A program made the position numbers and the translations under genes. The notes under the pieces were generated by a model. It was not told where the DNA came from. It made no database searches and worked only from the letters and a program-made list of their open reading frames with translations. 64,000 nucleotides of DNA from JAVBKX01 sp031553835 (lineage in GTDB: Bacteria; Bacteroidota; Bacteroidia; Bacteroidales; Azobacteroidaceae), in NCBI GenBank assembly GCA_031553835.1, contig JAVBKX010000031.1:7859-71858 (forward strand). Direction: 5' to 3'. This document shows, piece after piece, positions 35,476 through 43,791 of the stretch. Every line of letters begins with the position of its first letter. The stretch's first letter is position 1.

Positions 35476-36410
35476 ATCTGCAAACTGTTGTACAAATCCA
35501 TCCTTACAATTTCAGGATTTCGCATCAGGATCATATCATGATGTTAGGATCTTGCTTTGCAGAAAACCTGTTTTCTTACATGCAGGATTCGGGATTTATG
35601 GTAGATGGTAATCCATTCGGTATTTTGTATAATCCTGAATCAATTACATTTGCTTTGCAGAGATTGCTTCGCCCAACCCCTTATACTGAAAACGATTTAT
35701 TCGAGCACCAGGGAATTTTTCACAGTTTTGACCATCACAGCCGGTTTTCTGATGTTTCTGCTAAACAATGCCTGACCAATATTAATCAACGCTTAAATCA
35801 ATCATCTGTTTTTTTAGAAGAAACAACCTTGTTTATCATCACATTCGGCACAGCTTATGTATATTATGGAAAAGAAAATAAAGTGGTTTCCAATTGCCAT
35901 AAAATGCCTGACAAACATTTTATTCGCAGCAGGTTATCTGTCGATACAATTACAAAAACGTGGTGCGAATTGATTGCCGAAATACAAGAAAATAAACCTG
36001 AAGCGAAATTTTTGTTTACTGTCAGTCCTATTCGTCATTGGAAAGATGGAGCGCATGAAAATCAGCTGAACAAAGCAATTCTGTTGTTAGCAACTGAACA
36101 AATCTGCCGGCAACTTCCACAATGTTATTATTTTCCTTCATACGAAATTATGATGGATGAATTGCGAGATTATCGTTTTTATGCCGACGACATGCTTCAC
36201 CCATCCCCTATGGCTATCCAATATATTCGGGGGAAATTTTCGGCTTCATTTTTTGATAAAGCTACATTAGAAAAAGTAAAGGACTGGCAAAAATTAAATC
36301 AGGCATTACAGCATAAACCATTCAATCCGGATTCGGAGGAATACAAACAGTTTCAAGCGAATATATTGTCTAAGGTTCAACAATTGAAAGGTAAAAATGT
36401 GACACCTTGA
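35472..36410 (+). CDS. GSCFA-domain protein
   Basis: A 312-residue protein carrying the name-giving motif LGSCFAENLF near residue 28, then TFGTAYVYYG and LFTVSPIRHWKDGAHENQLNKA, with a late DDMLHPS. The pattern resembles GDSL/SGNH-type hydrolases, with a candidate Ser in GSCFA and an Asp-x-x-His in DDMLHPS. The substrate is unknown. The start at 35472 overlaps the MATE stop by 4 bp; the longer frame runs through the MATE gene and is rejected. Confidence 0.85.
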   Translation: MNLQTVVQIHPYNFRISHQDHIMMLGSCFAENLFSYMQDSGFMVDGNPFGILYNPESITFALQRLLRPTPYTENDLFEHQGIFHSFDHHSRFSDVSAKQCLTNINQRLNQSSVFLEETTLFIITFGTAYVYYGKENKVVSNCHKMPDKHFIRSRLSVDTITKTWCELIAEIQENKPEAKFLFTVSPIRHWKDGAHENQLNKAILLLATEQICRQLPQCYYFPSYEIMMDELRDYRFYADDMLHPSPMAIQYIRGKFSASFFDKATLEKVKDWQKLNQALQHKPFNPDSEEYKQFQANILSKVQQLKGKNVTP

Positions 36411-36439
36411 TTTTTAATGTTTAATGTTAATTTTCAAAA

Positions 36440-38893
36440 ATGAGATATTACATTCACCAAATCGCAGACATTCTATCTGCGCAATCCAAAATATTTTACA
36501 ATTCTGAAATTAAAAATCTGCTGATCGACAGCCGGTCGCTTTCGGAAGCTGCAGGAACATTGTTTTTCGCCTTACATACGCAGCATAATGACGGACACAA
36601 ATATGTGAAAGACGTTTATGACCGTGGCGTGCGGAATTTTGTTATTCAACCGGGATATGGAGAATTGGAAATGCTTCCGGATGCCAATGTGTTGGTAGTC
36701 CCCGACTCATTAAAGGCATTGCAACAATTAGCCACTTATCATCGCAACCGGTTTAACATTCCTATTATCGGCATCACAGGAAGTAATGGCAAAACAGTTG
36801 TCAAAGAATGGTTGTACCAATTACTGCACCAGTATTTTAATATCACCCGTTCCCCCCGGAGTTATAATTCACAAATCGGAGTACCATTATCTATCTGGCA
36901 ATTAAACGAAGTTTCCAAATTGGGGATTTTTGAGGCCGGAATTTCCCTTCCCGGAGAAATGGAGCGATTAGAACCAATGATCCGGCCTACTATCGGCATC
37001 CTGACCAACATTGGCGAAGCGCATCAGGAAAATTTTAATTCGTTGCAACAAAAATGTTTGGAAAAACTACAACTATTTCACCATTCGGAATTATTAATTG
37101 CTGAAGCTGAAAACTATACATTACAGGATTGTTTGAAAAATTTCAATTTTTCAGGAAAACTATTTTTATGGTCAAAACAAAATAGACAGGCAAAATTATT
37201 CATTTCAAATATTAAAAAAAACGCCGATAATACATTTTTAGAATATATTTTTGAAGAAAAAACAGAATCCATTACCATTCCATTTATAGATGATGCTTCA
37301 GTTGAAAACGCGATCCATTGCCTGGCCATTTTGCTCGCCCTGAATATTCCGGAAAAACGATTTGAAGAACTGGAACCGGTGGCAATGCGCCTGGAAGTCA
37401 AAAAAGGGATCAATAATTGCACATTGATTAATGATTCTTATAATTCGGACATCAACTCATTGGATATTGCTTTGGATTTTATGATGCGCCGTTCGTTGGA
37501 TAAAAAGAATAAAACGGTATTAATTCTTTCCGATGTTCAACAATCAGGAGTCGCTCCCGATGTATTTTACAAAAATGTCGCCCGGCTAATTGAAAAAAAG
37601 CGGGTCACGCGTCTGATCGGTATCGGAAAAGATATTTCCGCCAATGCCGACCAATTCTCTATCGAAAAAGAATTTTACACATCTACAAAAGATTTTCTAT
37701 ATTCTGATCGCATCCGGTCGATTCGTGATTCAATCGTGCTCATTAAAGGTTCCCGTTTATTTCGTTTCGAAAAAATCTCGGAACAATTGGAAGAACGCGC
37801 TCACGAAACGATATTGGAAGTCAATCTGGATGCTATTATACACAATTACAAATATTTTAATTCCAAGCTAAAATCTTCTACTAAAATAGATTGCATGGTC
37901 AAAGCATTTGGATACGGCGTCGGCTCGTATGAACTGGCTAAAACGCTGCAAGACCAGGCCGGCGATTATTTATCAGTGGCATTGGCCGATGAAGGCGCTG
38001 AATTACGTCGCGAAGGAATTACCATGCCTATTATGGTGATGAATCCCGAAATGACATCTTTCAATACTTTATTTGAATACAATTTGGAACCGGAAATTTA
38101 CAGTTTCAAAATACTGGATGCCATGATTCGTGAATCCGAAAGAAGAGGCATTACCGAATTTCCTGTCCACATCAAATTTGATACCGGCATGCACCGCTTG
38201 GGTTTTGATGCTGAAGATATGGATGAACTTATTTCGCGCCTGTACAAGCAAAAAGGATTGAAAGTCCGCTCTGTTTTTTCCCACTTGGCAGGAAGTGATT
38301 CGGATCAATTAGATTATTATACAGAATTGCAGGCAGAACGTTTTCAAAAAATTACGGATGAGTTTCGAGAAAAATTAGGATATAATTTCATGAAGCATAT
38401 TCTAAATTCCGCCGGTATTGAACGTTTTCCGCAATATCAATTCGATATGGTACGATTGGGAATTGGCTTGTATGGCATTTCAGGCGTAGCGCCGCAAGCG
38501 TTACAACCGGTCGCTTCGCTGAAAACTACCATCCTGCAAATTAAAAAACTGAAAAAAGGAGAAACGGTTGGTTACAACCGAAATGGTGTATTAGATCGCG
38601 ATTCACACATTGCCTGTCTTCCGCTCGGTTATGCCGACGGATTAGACCGCCGTTTGGGTAACCGCTTCGGTCACGTTTATATCAATGGAACTCTTTGTCC
38701 GATCATTGGAAATGTTTGCATGGATCTCTGTATGGTGGATGTAACTGATATTGATGCCAAAGAAGGTGATACAGCTATTATTTTCGGAAAAGAAATTCCG
38801 GTGGAGGATATTGCCAAACAATTGAATACTATTCCGTATGAGATATTAACCTCGATACCGGCCCGGGTGAAACGGGTTTATTTCAGGGAATAA
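36440..38893 (+). CDS. murF-alr: Bifunctional MurF ligase / alanine racemase
   Basis: An 817-residue fusion. MurF (about 1-450), which adds D-Ala-D-Ala to the UDP-MurNAc-tripeptide, shows the ATP loop GITGSNGKTVVKEW, the ARSYNSQIGVPLS-like RSYNSQIGVPLSIW and LINDSYNSDINSL. Alanine racemase (about 455-817) starts EVNLDAIIHNYKYF and carries PLP lysine K488 in MVKAFGYGVG. It ends with CLPLGYADGLDRRLGN and EILTSIPARVKRVY. The canonical VKANAYG is altered to VKAFGYG here. The fusion is known in Bacteroidota and joins D-Ala supply to its use. It overlaps the convergent glycosyltransferase by 11 bp. Confidence 0.94.
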   Translation: MRYYIHQIADILSAQSKIFYNSEIKNLLIDSRSLSEAAGTLFFALHTQHNDGHKYVKDVYDRGVRNFVIQPGYGELEMLPDANVLVVPDSLKALQQLATYHRNRFNIPIIGITGSNGKTVVKEWLYQLLHQYFNITRSPRSYNSQIGVPLSIWQLNEVSKLGIFEAGISLPGEMERLEPMIRPTIGILTNIGEAHQENFNSLQQKCLEKLQLFHHSELLIAEAENYTLQDCLKNFNFSGKLFLWSKQNRQAKLFISNIKKNADNTFLEYIFEEKTESITIPFIDDASVENAIHCLAILLALNIPEKRFEELEPVAMRLEVKKGINNCTLINDSYNSDINSLDIALDFMMRRSLDKKNKTVLILSDVQQSGVAPDVFYKNVARLIEKKRVTRLIGIGKDISANADQFSIEKEFYTSTKDFLYSDRIRSIRDSIVLIKGSRLFRFEKISEQLEERAHETILEVNLDAIIHNYKYFNSKLKSSTKIDCMVKAFGYGVGSYELAKTLQDQAGDYLSVALADEGAELRREGITMPIMVMNPEMTSFNTLFEYNLEPEIYSFKILDAMIRESERRGITEFPVHIKFDTGMHRLGFDAEDMDELISRLYKQKGLKVRSVFSHLAGSDSDQLDYYTELQAERFQKITDEFREKLGYNFMKHILNSAGIERFPQYQFDMVRLGIGLYGISGVAPQALQPVASLKTTILQIKKLKKGETVGYNRNGVLDRDSHIACLPLGYADGLDRRLGNRFGHVYINGTLCPIIGNVCMDLCMVDVTDIDAKEGDTAIIFGKEIPVEDIAKQLNTIPYEILTSIPARVKRVYFRE

Positions 38894-39587
38894 TCCGATA
38901 TTTGCAGAGCGTCCAAATAGCTATTACTCCATCTTTCCAATTGATTTTTTTCCCTTCTTCAATAGAACGGGGATAATATTTGATGGGTAATTCCTTAATT
39001 TTAATGCCGCGTTTGGCTACTTTGGCAGTGACTTCCGGACAAAATTCGAATCCTTTTCCTTTTAAAGGAATGGATTTCAGGAAACGGGATTCAAACATTT
39101 TATAGCAGGTCGGCTCGTCCGTTATCTTTTGTCTGTACAACAAATTAGTAACCCTGGAAACCAGCCGTCCTCCCAAATAAAAACGAGTATAAGAATGCTT
39201 ATTTTCCGCATTCATAAAACGCGAACCATACACCACTTTATCTCCTGATGCCAACAAATAATCAAGCAGTGGATTATAATCTTCCGGATCGTATTCCAAA
39301 TCAGCATCCTGTATTATGACATAATCCCCTGTAACAAGCGATATTCCGGCATGAATTGCAGCTCCTTTCCCTTGATTTTCAAGTTGTTTTAAATACGACA
39401 CCGACAAATCCGGATGATTAGCGCAAAATAATTTCACTTGCGTTTCGGTTGCATCCGTAGAACAATCGTTGACCACAATCACTTCTTTTGCCACATTATT
39501 ATTTAAAACGACCTGCTTTACCTTTTCAAGTAAAAGATAAATCGTTTTTTCCTCATTGTATGCAGGAATAATAATGGAAAGCTTCAT
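38883..39587 (-). CDS. Family 2 glycosyltransferase (dolichol-phosphate mannosyltransferase-like)
   Basis: A 234-residue GT2 enzyme. It begins MKLSIIIPAYNEEKTIYLLL and has VIVVNDCSTDATE, the metal-binding D-x-D in IIQDADLEYDPEDY, VYGSRFMN and a C-terminal IKYYPRSIEEGKKINWKDG. The form is typical of DPM1-like transferases that load a polyprenyl phosphate with a sugar. The start at 39587 is chosen. The frame is open to 39662, but the extra residues (SQLSILNSQFSIL) come from tandem heptad repeats. Confidence 0.88.
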   Translation of the reverse strand: MKLSIIIPAYNEEKTIYLLLEKVKQVVLNNNVAKEVIVVNDCSTDATETQVKLFCANHPDLSVSYLKQLENQGKGAAIHAGISLVTGDYVIIQDADLEYDPEDYNPLLDYLLASGDKVVYGSRFMNAENKHSYTRFYLGGRLVSRVTNLLYRQKITDEPTCYKMFESRFLKSIPLKGKGFEFCPEVTAKVAKRGIKIKELPIKYYPRSIEEGKKINWKDGVIAIWTLCKYRIIP

Positions 39588-39589
39588 AA

Positions 39590-39679
39590 GAATTGAGAAT
39601 TGAGAATTGAGAATTGAGAGTTGAGAATGGAGAATGAACAATGGATATTGCGCCATTCTCAACTCTCAATTCTCAACTT
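39590..39679 (-). repeat. Heptad-repeat hairpin in the glycosyltransferase leader
   Basis: The plus strand has eight units of the type GAATTGA, some varied (39590-39638), then a loop, then CATTCTC, AACTCTC, AATTCTC (39655-39675). Positions 39607-39630 and 39653-39676 are perfectly complementary over 24 bp. The hairpin ends 3 bp before the ATG and fills the region between the predicted transcription start and the start codon. Confidence 0.85.
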
Positions 39680-39689
39680 GTTTGCCCTC

Positions 39690-39697
39690 CAAAGATA
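39690..39697 (-). promoter_or_regulatory. Bacteroidota -7 element TATCTTTG for the glycosyltransferase
   Basis: An exact TAnnTTTG match on the minus strand, 103 bp upstream of the start at 39587. It is divergent from the strong plus-strand promoter at 39705-39735. No TTG at ideal spacing is seen. Confidence 0.5.
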
Positions 39698-39704
39698 TGT
39701 TTTT

Positions 39705-39735
39705 TTTGTGAGATAATCATTATGTACTATCTTTG
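39705..39735 (+). promoter_or_regulatory. Promoter of the 39.8-42.8 kb gene group
   Basis: TTTG (39705-39708) is followed after 19 nt by TATCTTTG (39728-39735), an exact match to the Bacteroidota consensus. The transcript would start near 39742, some 24 nt before the ATG at 39766. Confidence 0.8.
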
Positions 39736-39765
39736 CGGTATTCTCCATAATGCTTAACACAATCT

Positions 39766-40314
39766 ATGGCACACAAAAACAGCAAACGAAATACAATTCT
39801 GGATTCATCGGAAAAATCTTTACACTCCTGGTTCAAACAGGTTTTCGGGTTTCGAAGTATTCTGATGTTGTCAGCCGGATTAATTATTCTTACAACTACC
39901 ATAAAAAACAACGCCGGGTATAATTGGGCATGGAACAATCTTTTAACCGGGAATTGGAAAATAATCAGGGCCAATCGTTCGGCCACCATCGCTGATCGCT
40001 ATGCGATGAAAATGGGTTTTACAGCTCAGTTTCTCGAACATATCAAGCAGAATACTCCTGAAAATGCCGTTATTTTATTTCCGGCAAAAGCTCAATTGCA
40101 GGAAAAGAACCAATATAATATAGATCCGAATATTGCCGGCAGAAATTGGGTGTTGCATTATCTTTATCCCCGCCAGGTGATTTATGCTGATGAAGACTAT
40201 ACTCCGCTGCTTCAACGAGTAAATTATATTGCGATCGTCAATGGGTATGGATACGAATTTTTGAATGTTGAACCGGAGAAACGTCCTCCATTTGCCCTGT
40301 TTCCTAAACAGTGA
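39766..40314 (+). CDS. Unrecognised membrane-anchored protein
   Basis: A 182-residue protein I cannot assign to a family. A polar N-terminus is followed by one membrane helix (about residues 30-46, ILMLSAGLIILTTTI). A soluble domain of about 130 residues, probably extracytoplasmic, contains ENAVILFPAKAQLQE, NWVLHYLYPRQVIYADED and YIAIVNGYGYEFL. The following gene is a multi-helix membrane protein that looks like a GT-C glycosyltransferase, 17 bp downstream. The NWVLHYLYPR element resembles periplasmic loops of such transferases, so the two may act together. This is inference. Confidence 0.7.
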   Translation: MAHKNSKRNTILDSSEKSLHSWFKQVFGFRSILMLSAGLIILTTTIKNNAGYNWAWNNLLTGNWKIIRANRSATIADRYAMKMGFTAQFLEHIKQNTPENAVILFPAKAQLQEKNQYNIDPNIAGRNWVLHYLYPRQVIYADEDYTPLLQRVNYIAIVNGYGYEFLNVEPEKRPPFALFPKQ

Positions 40315-40331
40315 CAAGGAACTAAAATAAT

Positions 40332-41711
40332 ATGCTAACAATCGGAATCATACTTTCTTGTTTATTAGGCGCTACTACTCTGCTCAGTATTTCGCAACGC
40401 CTGAAATGGATTGAATTATTGGGACTTATGTTTCCTGTAGGCATAGGAATCCAAACATTTTTAATGGTATTGATCGATTGGATCAATATTCCCATTACAG
40501 TCTCTTCGATCACTATTGCTACTTTACTTTGGATAGCCGGAGTTGGTTTCGTATTATTTCGTAAAAAAGAAAGCGTTGCCGGATGGTGGGAAGGCGTTGG
40601 CAAGTTTACTTTTCCTCAATTCAATTGGTGCTGGCTGTTGTTTATTGGCGCCATTGTTGCACTGGAAGTAATGAATTTTGCCAAGACAATCTATTTTCCG
40701 ACAACCGATCGAGATAGTGTAGTCGGATTCGATTTATTTGGAATGGCGATCGCTGCTGAACATACATTCAAAGGATTAAGCCTTTTTTCAGGCATTAGTT
40801 ACGACGATGCCCGCGGGCCTGGATCATACATTACTTATACTCCATTAGTGCATTTCTCGTACGGTTATGTTTATTTGTGGGGAGCCAAATTATCTAAAAT
40901 CGTCAATGCCCTGTTTTATTTATCGTTCATCCTGGCATTTTATGGAATTACCAGCCGTTTTGCGACTCATACATTAACAGCTATAGTTACTTTTTTTACA
41001 TTTCTCACACCTGAATTTTTAGCTTTCTCGAGTTTGTCCGGAACAAATGTATTACATGCTTACTTTGCATCGTTAGGCGTCCTGTTCTTTTTGGCATTTT
41101 ACTATAAACAGGAAAATTCATTGCTTTGGGTTTCTTCTTTATTGATGTTTTTTAATTTTTGGACAAGAAATGAAGGAATTGTGTTTATAGCTCCGATATT
41201 CATCATTTTACTTTGGAATGCATTTTTCAAAACAAAAAACTATAAACACGCCTTCGGATTTTTCGGTATCGGCATCGCTTCATTTATTATCTGGAATATT
41301 TTCTTAAAAGCCAGTGATATGAGCGGCACTCAGGTGTTTATATTCAAACCGTTTTGGGATGCGGAAAAAGCCTCCACCATTGGCAACGAATTTTGGGCAT
41401 TGCTCGCCAACCCCACTTATTACGGGATTACTTTTTCTTTGTTTGCCATTGTTCTTACTTCAAACGCTTGGTATATCATTAAAAAACAGGATATGGCAGT
41501 CACGCTCAGCATTATTGTATTGGCATTGGTATTTTACATGCTGACACTCTACCAAATTAATTATATTTGGGATTCAATGCTGAATGTATTGCAGTATTCG
41601 GGCAAACGCTTCCTGTTCTGCTTCATTCCACTCTTTTGGTTTTACATTGCGGCAAATAAAAATATGAAGTGGTTGTTTGAGAAAATAGATCGGTTTGTGT
41701 TTAGAGCATGA
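40332..41711 (+). CDS. Multi-helix membrane protein, GT-C glycosyltransferase-like
   Basis: A 459-residue protein with about 11-12 hydrophobic helices. After the third helix comes a loop with FPTTDRDSVVGFDLFG and ISYDDARGPGSYITYTPL. An acidic motif in the first extracytoplasmic loop is typical of GT-C enzymes that use polyprenyl-phosphate sugars. FWTRNEGIVFIAP and a C-terminal short loop with NVLQYSGKRFLFCFIPLFWFY are also seen. Function is not proven. Proximity to a DPM1-like transferase gene (divergent) supports a lipid-linked sugar pathway. Confidence 0.7.
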   Translation: MLTIGIILSCLLGATTLLSISQRLKWIELLGLMFPVGIGIQTFLMVLIDWINIPITVSSITIATLLWIAGVGFVLFRKKESVAGWWEGVGKFTFPQFNWCWLLFIGAIVALEVMNFAKTIYFPTTDRDSVVGFDLFGMAIAAEHTFKGLSLFSGISYDDARGPGSYITYTPLVHFSYGYVYLWGAKLSKIVNALFYLSFILAFYGITSRFATHTLTAIVTFFTFLTPEFLAFSSLSGTNVLHAYFASLGVLFFLAFYYKQENSLLWVSSLLMFFNFWTRNEGIVFIAPIFIILLWNAFFKTKNYKHAFGFFGIGIASFIIWNIFLKASDMSGTQVFIFKPFWDAEKASTIGNEFWALLANPTYYGITFSLFAIVLTSNAWYIIKKQDMAVTLSIIVLALVFYMLTLYQINYIWDSMLNVLQYSGKRFLFCFIPLFWFYIAANKNMKWLFEKIDRFVFRA

Positions 41712-41780
41712 TTTCTTTTTCAACGCAAAGACACGGATGCACAAGGCTTATTTATCGCGTATTTTATCTAAATTTATTGC

Positions 41781-42773
41781 ATGAAAAAGGGAACAATCAA
41801 AAAAGCAATGCCAGATACTATGGCTTGTATCCGGAAGATTGATTTTTCAACAATGGACATCAGTGAATATAATTTAGCTTATATCAACCGGCTGTTGCCA
41901 CACCTTGATTATTATTTCAAAATATATGAAAATGCGATCCGGTATTTTTTTGAGAAAGAGAATCCTGCCGGATATGTTGTTGATTTCGGAGGAGGACACG
42001 GATTTTTAAGCCTTCTTTTGAAACAATTGGGACAACAAGTGATTTATTGTGATCTGAATCCTCTATCTGTGCAGACAATCACGCTGATGAAAGAAAAACT
42101 TGGTTTCGGGCCGGATTTTATTGTAGAAGGTTCCTCTGCCGAACTACTTCTTTTCTGCAGGGAAAATAAGCTTTTGCCAGAGTATTTGGTTTCTACGGAT
42201 TTGATAGAACATGTATATGATTTGGATACTTTTTTTGCAGACCTTTATAAATTGAATCCTTCTTTAAAAATGGTTTTTACAACCGGATCCAATCCTTCCA
42301 ATTTATATAAAGCGGCTCAATTGAGGAAACACATGATCCGGGACGAAAAAATGACGTATTTACCTGCCAGAAAAGAGTTCATTATACAAAATTATCCTGA
42401 TATTTCTCTGTTGGAAGCAGAAAAACTGGCTACAAAAACCAGAGGACTTACATTTGCCGATATCAGAAACTACATAGAGGAATATTTACAAACAGGAAAT
42501 TTACCAGAAAGGAACATTGATTCCTACAATACTTGCGATCCCTCTTCGGGCAACTGGACGGAAAGAATTTTATCGCTAAAAGAATACCGGAAAATCTTAG
42601 ACAAAAATCATTTTCAGGTGTGTTTCAAAAATGGTTTTTATAATGATATCCGACAAAAAACGGTGGCTTCGATAGTTACTAAGGTTGTAAATCTGTATAT
42701 CCGGTATTCCGGAATATTCGGTCGAATGCTGGCGCCTTATATCCTATTGAAAATACAACACAAAAAAGAGTAG
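41781..42773 (+). CDS. SAM-dependent methyltransferase (class I)
   Basis: A 330-residue protein with a Rossmann methyltransferase core: motif I VVDFGGGHGFLSLLLKQLG, the acidic residue at the end of strand 2 in VIYCDLNPLS, and a later STDLIEHVYDLDTFF resembling motif IV. The C-terminal part (about residues 180-330) is family-specific and ends in basic residues. The substrate is unknown. It follows the GT-C-like gene after 69 bp in the same orientation and may modify a glycan or lipid. Confidence 0.75.
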   Translation: MKKGTIKKAMPDTMACIRKIDFSTMDISEYNLAYINRLLPHLDYYFKIYENAIRYFFEKENPAGYVVDFGGGHGFLSLLLKQLGQQVIYCDLNPLSVQTITLMKEKLGFGPDFIVEGSSAELLLFCRENKLLPEYLVSTDLIEHVYDLDTFFADLYKLNPSLKMVFTTGSNPSNLYKAAQLRKHMIRDEKMTYLPARKEFIIQNYPDISLLEAEKLATKTRGLTFADIRNYIEEYLQTGNLPERNIDSYNTCDPSSGNWTERILSLKEYRKILDKNHFQVCFKNGFYNDIRQKTVASIVTKVVNLYIRYSGIFGRMLAPYILLKIQHKKE

Positions 42774-42810
42774 AGGATATTTGATTTTGTTCAAACCCTC
42801 CCCTGTTCGG

Positions 42811-42828
42811 CCGAATCTCCAGATTCGG
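42811..42828. repeat. Short perfect hairpin downstream of the methyltransferase gene
   Basis: CCGAATCT and AGATTCGG form an 8-bp stem around CC. It lies 38 bp after the methyltransferase stop and lacks a T-run, so terminator function is uncertain. The rest of the 205-bp gap before higA (42774-42978) shows nothing recognisable. Confidence 0.4.
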
Positions 42829-42978
42829 TCGGATAAGGTAGCAGTTTTCAACTACATGATAAACTATGTAAGAAAAAGATGAACATAAGATATAATTGTA
42901 AATTGTAGAATACAGATGTGACCGAATTACAAATCAGTACAAACGAGGGAATCGTGAAAATCTTATGGGATTGACTTT

Positions 42979-43341
42979 TCAAACCGCAAGCATAGCAGAC
43001 GGAGGTATGTTTAATACCCGGCATATTAATCCTGCATTTTTCAACGTAGGCTCCGAACGTCCGGAAATATAATCATTAATACGAGACGGGCTTACACCGA
43101 TTTCGTGTGCAAGTTGTTTTTGTGTCATTCCTTTTTCTTCCAAAGAGAACCCTATCAATTCGGCTACTGTCGGCTTTCCGATAGGGAAATGCGTCTTTTC
43201 GTATTCGATTACGATGTCAGACATGACAGAAAGCTCAACCGCATTTTTATCGTTTGCAGGGGTATCATCTACAACAAGAGGTAAAAGTTCCTCTATTCTG
43301 GCCAAAGCAAATTCATATTGATTTTTTGTAATTTTGTCCAT
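42979..43341 (-). CDS. higA: HigA-type antitoxin (XRE-family HTH)
   Basis: A 120-residue antitoxin. The C-terminal helix-turn-helix is LEEKGMTQKQLAHEIGVSPSRINDYISGRSEPT, the usual HigA pattern, preceded by KPTVAELIGFSLEEKG. The N-terminal half is the toxin-binding part. It is the downstream gene of a toxin-first pair and overlaps the toxin by 29 bp, the arrangement normal for higBA. It probably represses its own promoter. Confidence 0.88.
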   Translation of the reverse strand: MDKITKNQYEFALARIEELLPLVVDDTPANDKNAVELSVMSDIVIEYEKTHFPIGKPTVAELIGFSLEEKGMTQKQLAHEIGVSPSRINDYISGRSEPTLKNAGLICRVLNIPPSAMLAV

Positions 43342-43651
43342 AGTTCATAATGTATATCGTTGAACAATCTATTTCGTCATATTCTTTGTGGGTGCCTACA
43401 AAGCGAATATAAATATATCCTATTGTAAATTTAACAACAACCACAAGCCGGTAATTATTTCCCCTGATATTGAAGACATAATGTTGGTTACCGACATAAT
43501 CCACACTTGAAAAATCGACCTTAATATCAGACAGGTTTTTCCATTCGGCTTTCTCTGCGACATCATACCAGCGTTCTAATGAAACTTTCGAGTCTTCGCA
43601 TCCTCTCGTTTCGTAGAACTCTTTTATTTTCCTGTGTGATACTATTTTCAT
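43313..43651 (-). CDS. higB: HigB-type mRNA interferase toxin
   Basis: A 112-residue HigB toxin (HigB_toxin family). It shows RKIKEFYETRGC, LERWYDVAEKAEWKN, the FNIRGNNYRLVVVVKF strand pair and IRFVGTHKEYDEID with the conserved G-T-H-x-E-Y-D. HigB cleaves translated mRNA on the ribosome. The start at 43651 (MKIVSHRKIKEF) is chosen; the frame extends to 43684, but those codons overlap the promoter. Confidence 0.88.
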   Translation of the reverse strand: MKIVSHRKIKEFYETRGCEDSKVSLERWYDVAEKAEWKNLSDIKVDFSSVDYVGNQHYVFNIRGNNYRLVVVVKFTIGYIYIRFVGTHKEYDEIDCSTIYIMNYGQNYKKSI

Positions 43652-43655
43652 TTCA

Positions 43656-43686
43656 CAAAGATAACGAAAAATTCTATATCTCAAAA
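43656..43686 (-). promoter_or_regulatory. Promoter of higBA
   Basis: TTTTG (43686-43682) is followed after 18 nt by TATCTTTG (43663-43656) on the minus strand. The -7 element ends 4 bp before the higB ATG at 43651, so transcription would begin at or next to the start codon. Confidence 0.65.
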
Positions 43687-43715
43687 TTATCTTACTAAAA
43701 AATCTTACAATACAG

Positions 43716-43729
43716 AATCGTTAACGATT
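43716..43729. repeat. 14-bp perfect palindrome upstream of higBA
   Basis: AATCGTTAACGATT is self-complementary over 14 bp and lies 30 bp upstream of the higB -33 region, within the gap between higB and the NlpC/P60 gene stop. It is a candidate HigA operator. Confidence 0.5.
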
Positions 43730-43791
43730 TTCTCTATTAATGAAATGTGGGATCTCCATCAACAACGTTTTGACTATACCTATGCCAGAAA

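Noticed and set aside
39588..39662. Longer start for the GT2 gene
   Set aside because: The extension encodes SQLSILNSQFSI from tandem heptads; the GT2 fold begins at MKLSIIIPAYNEE.
31248..39690. Heptad repeats considered as a CRISPR array
   Set aside because: Units are only 7 nt, contiguous and without spacers, and no cas gene is present.
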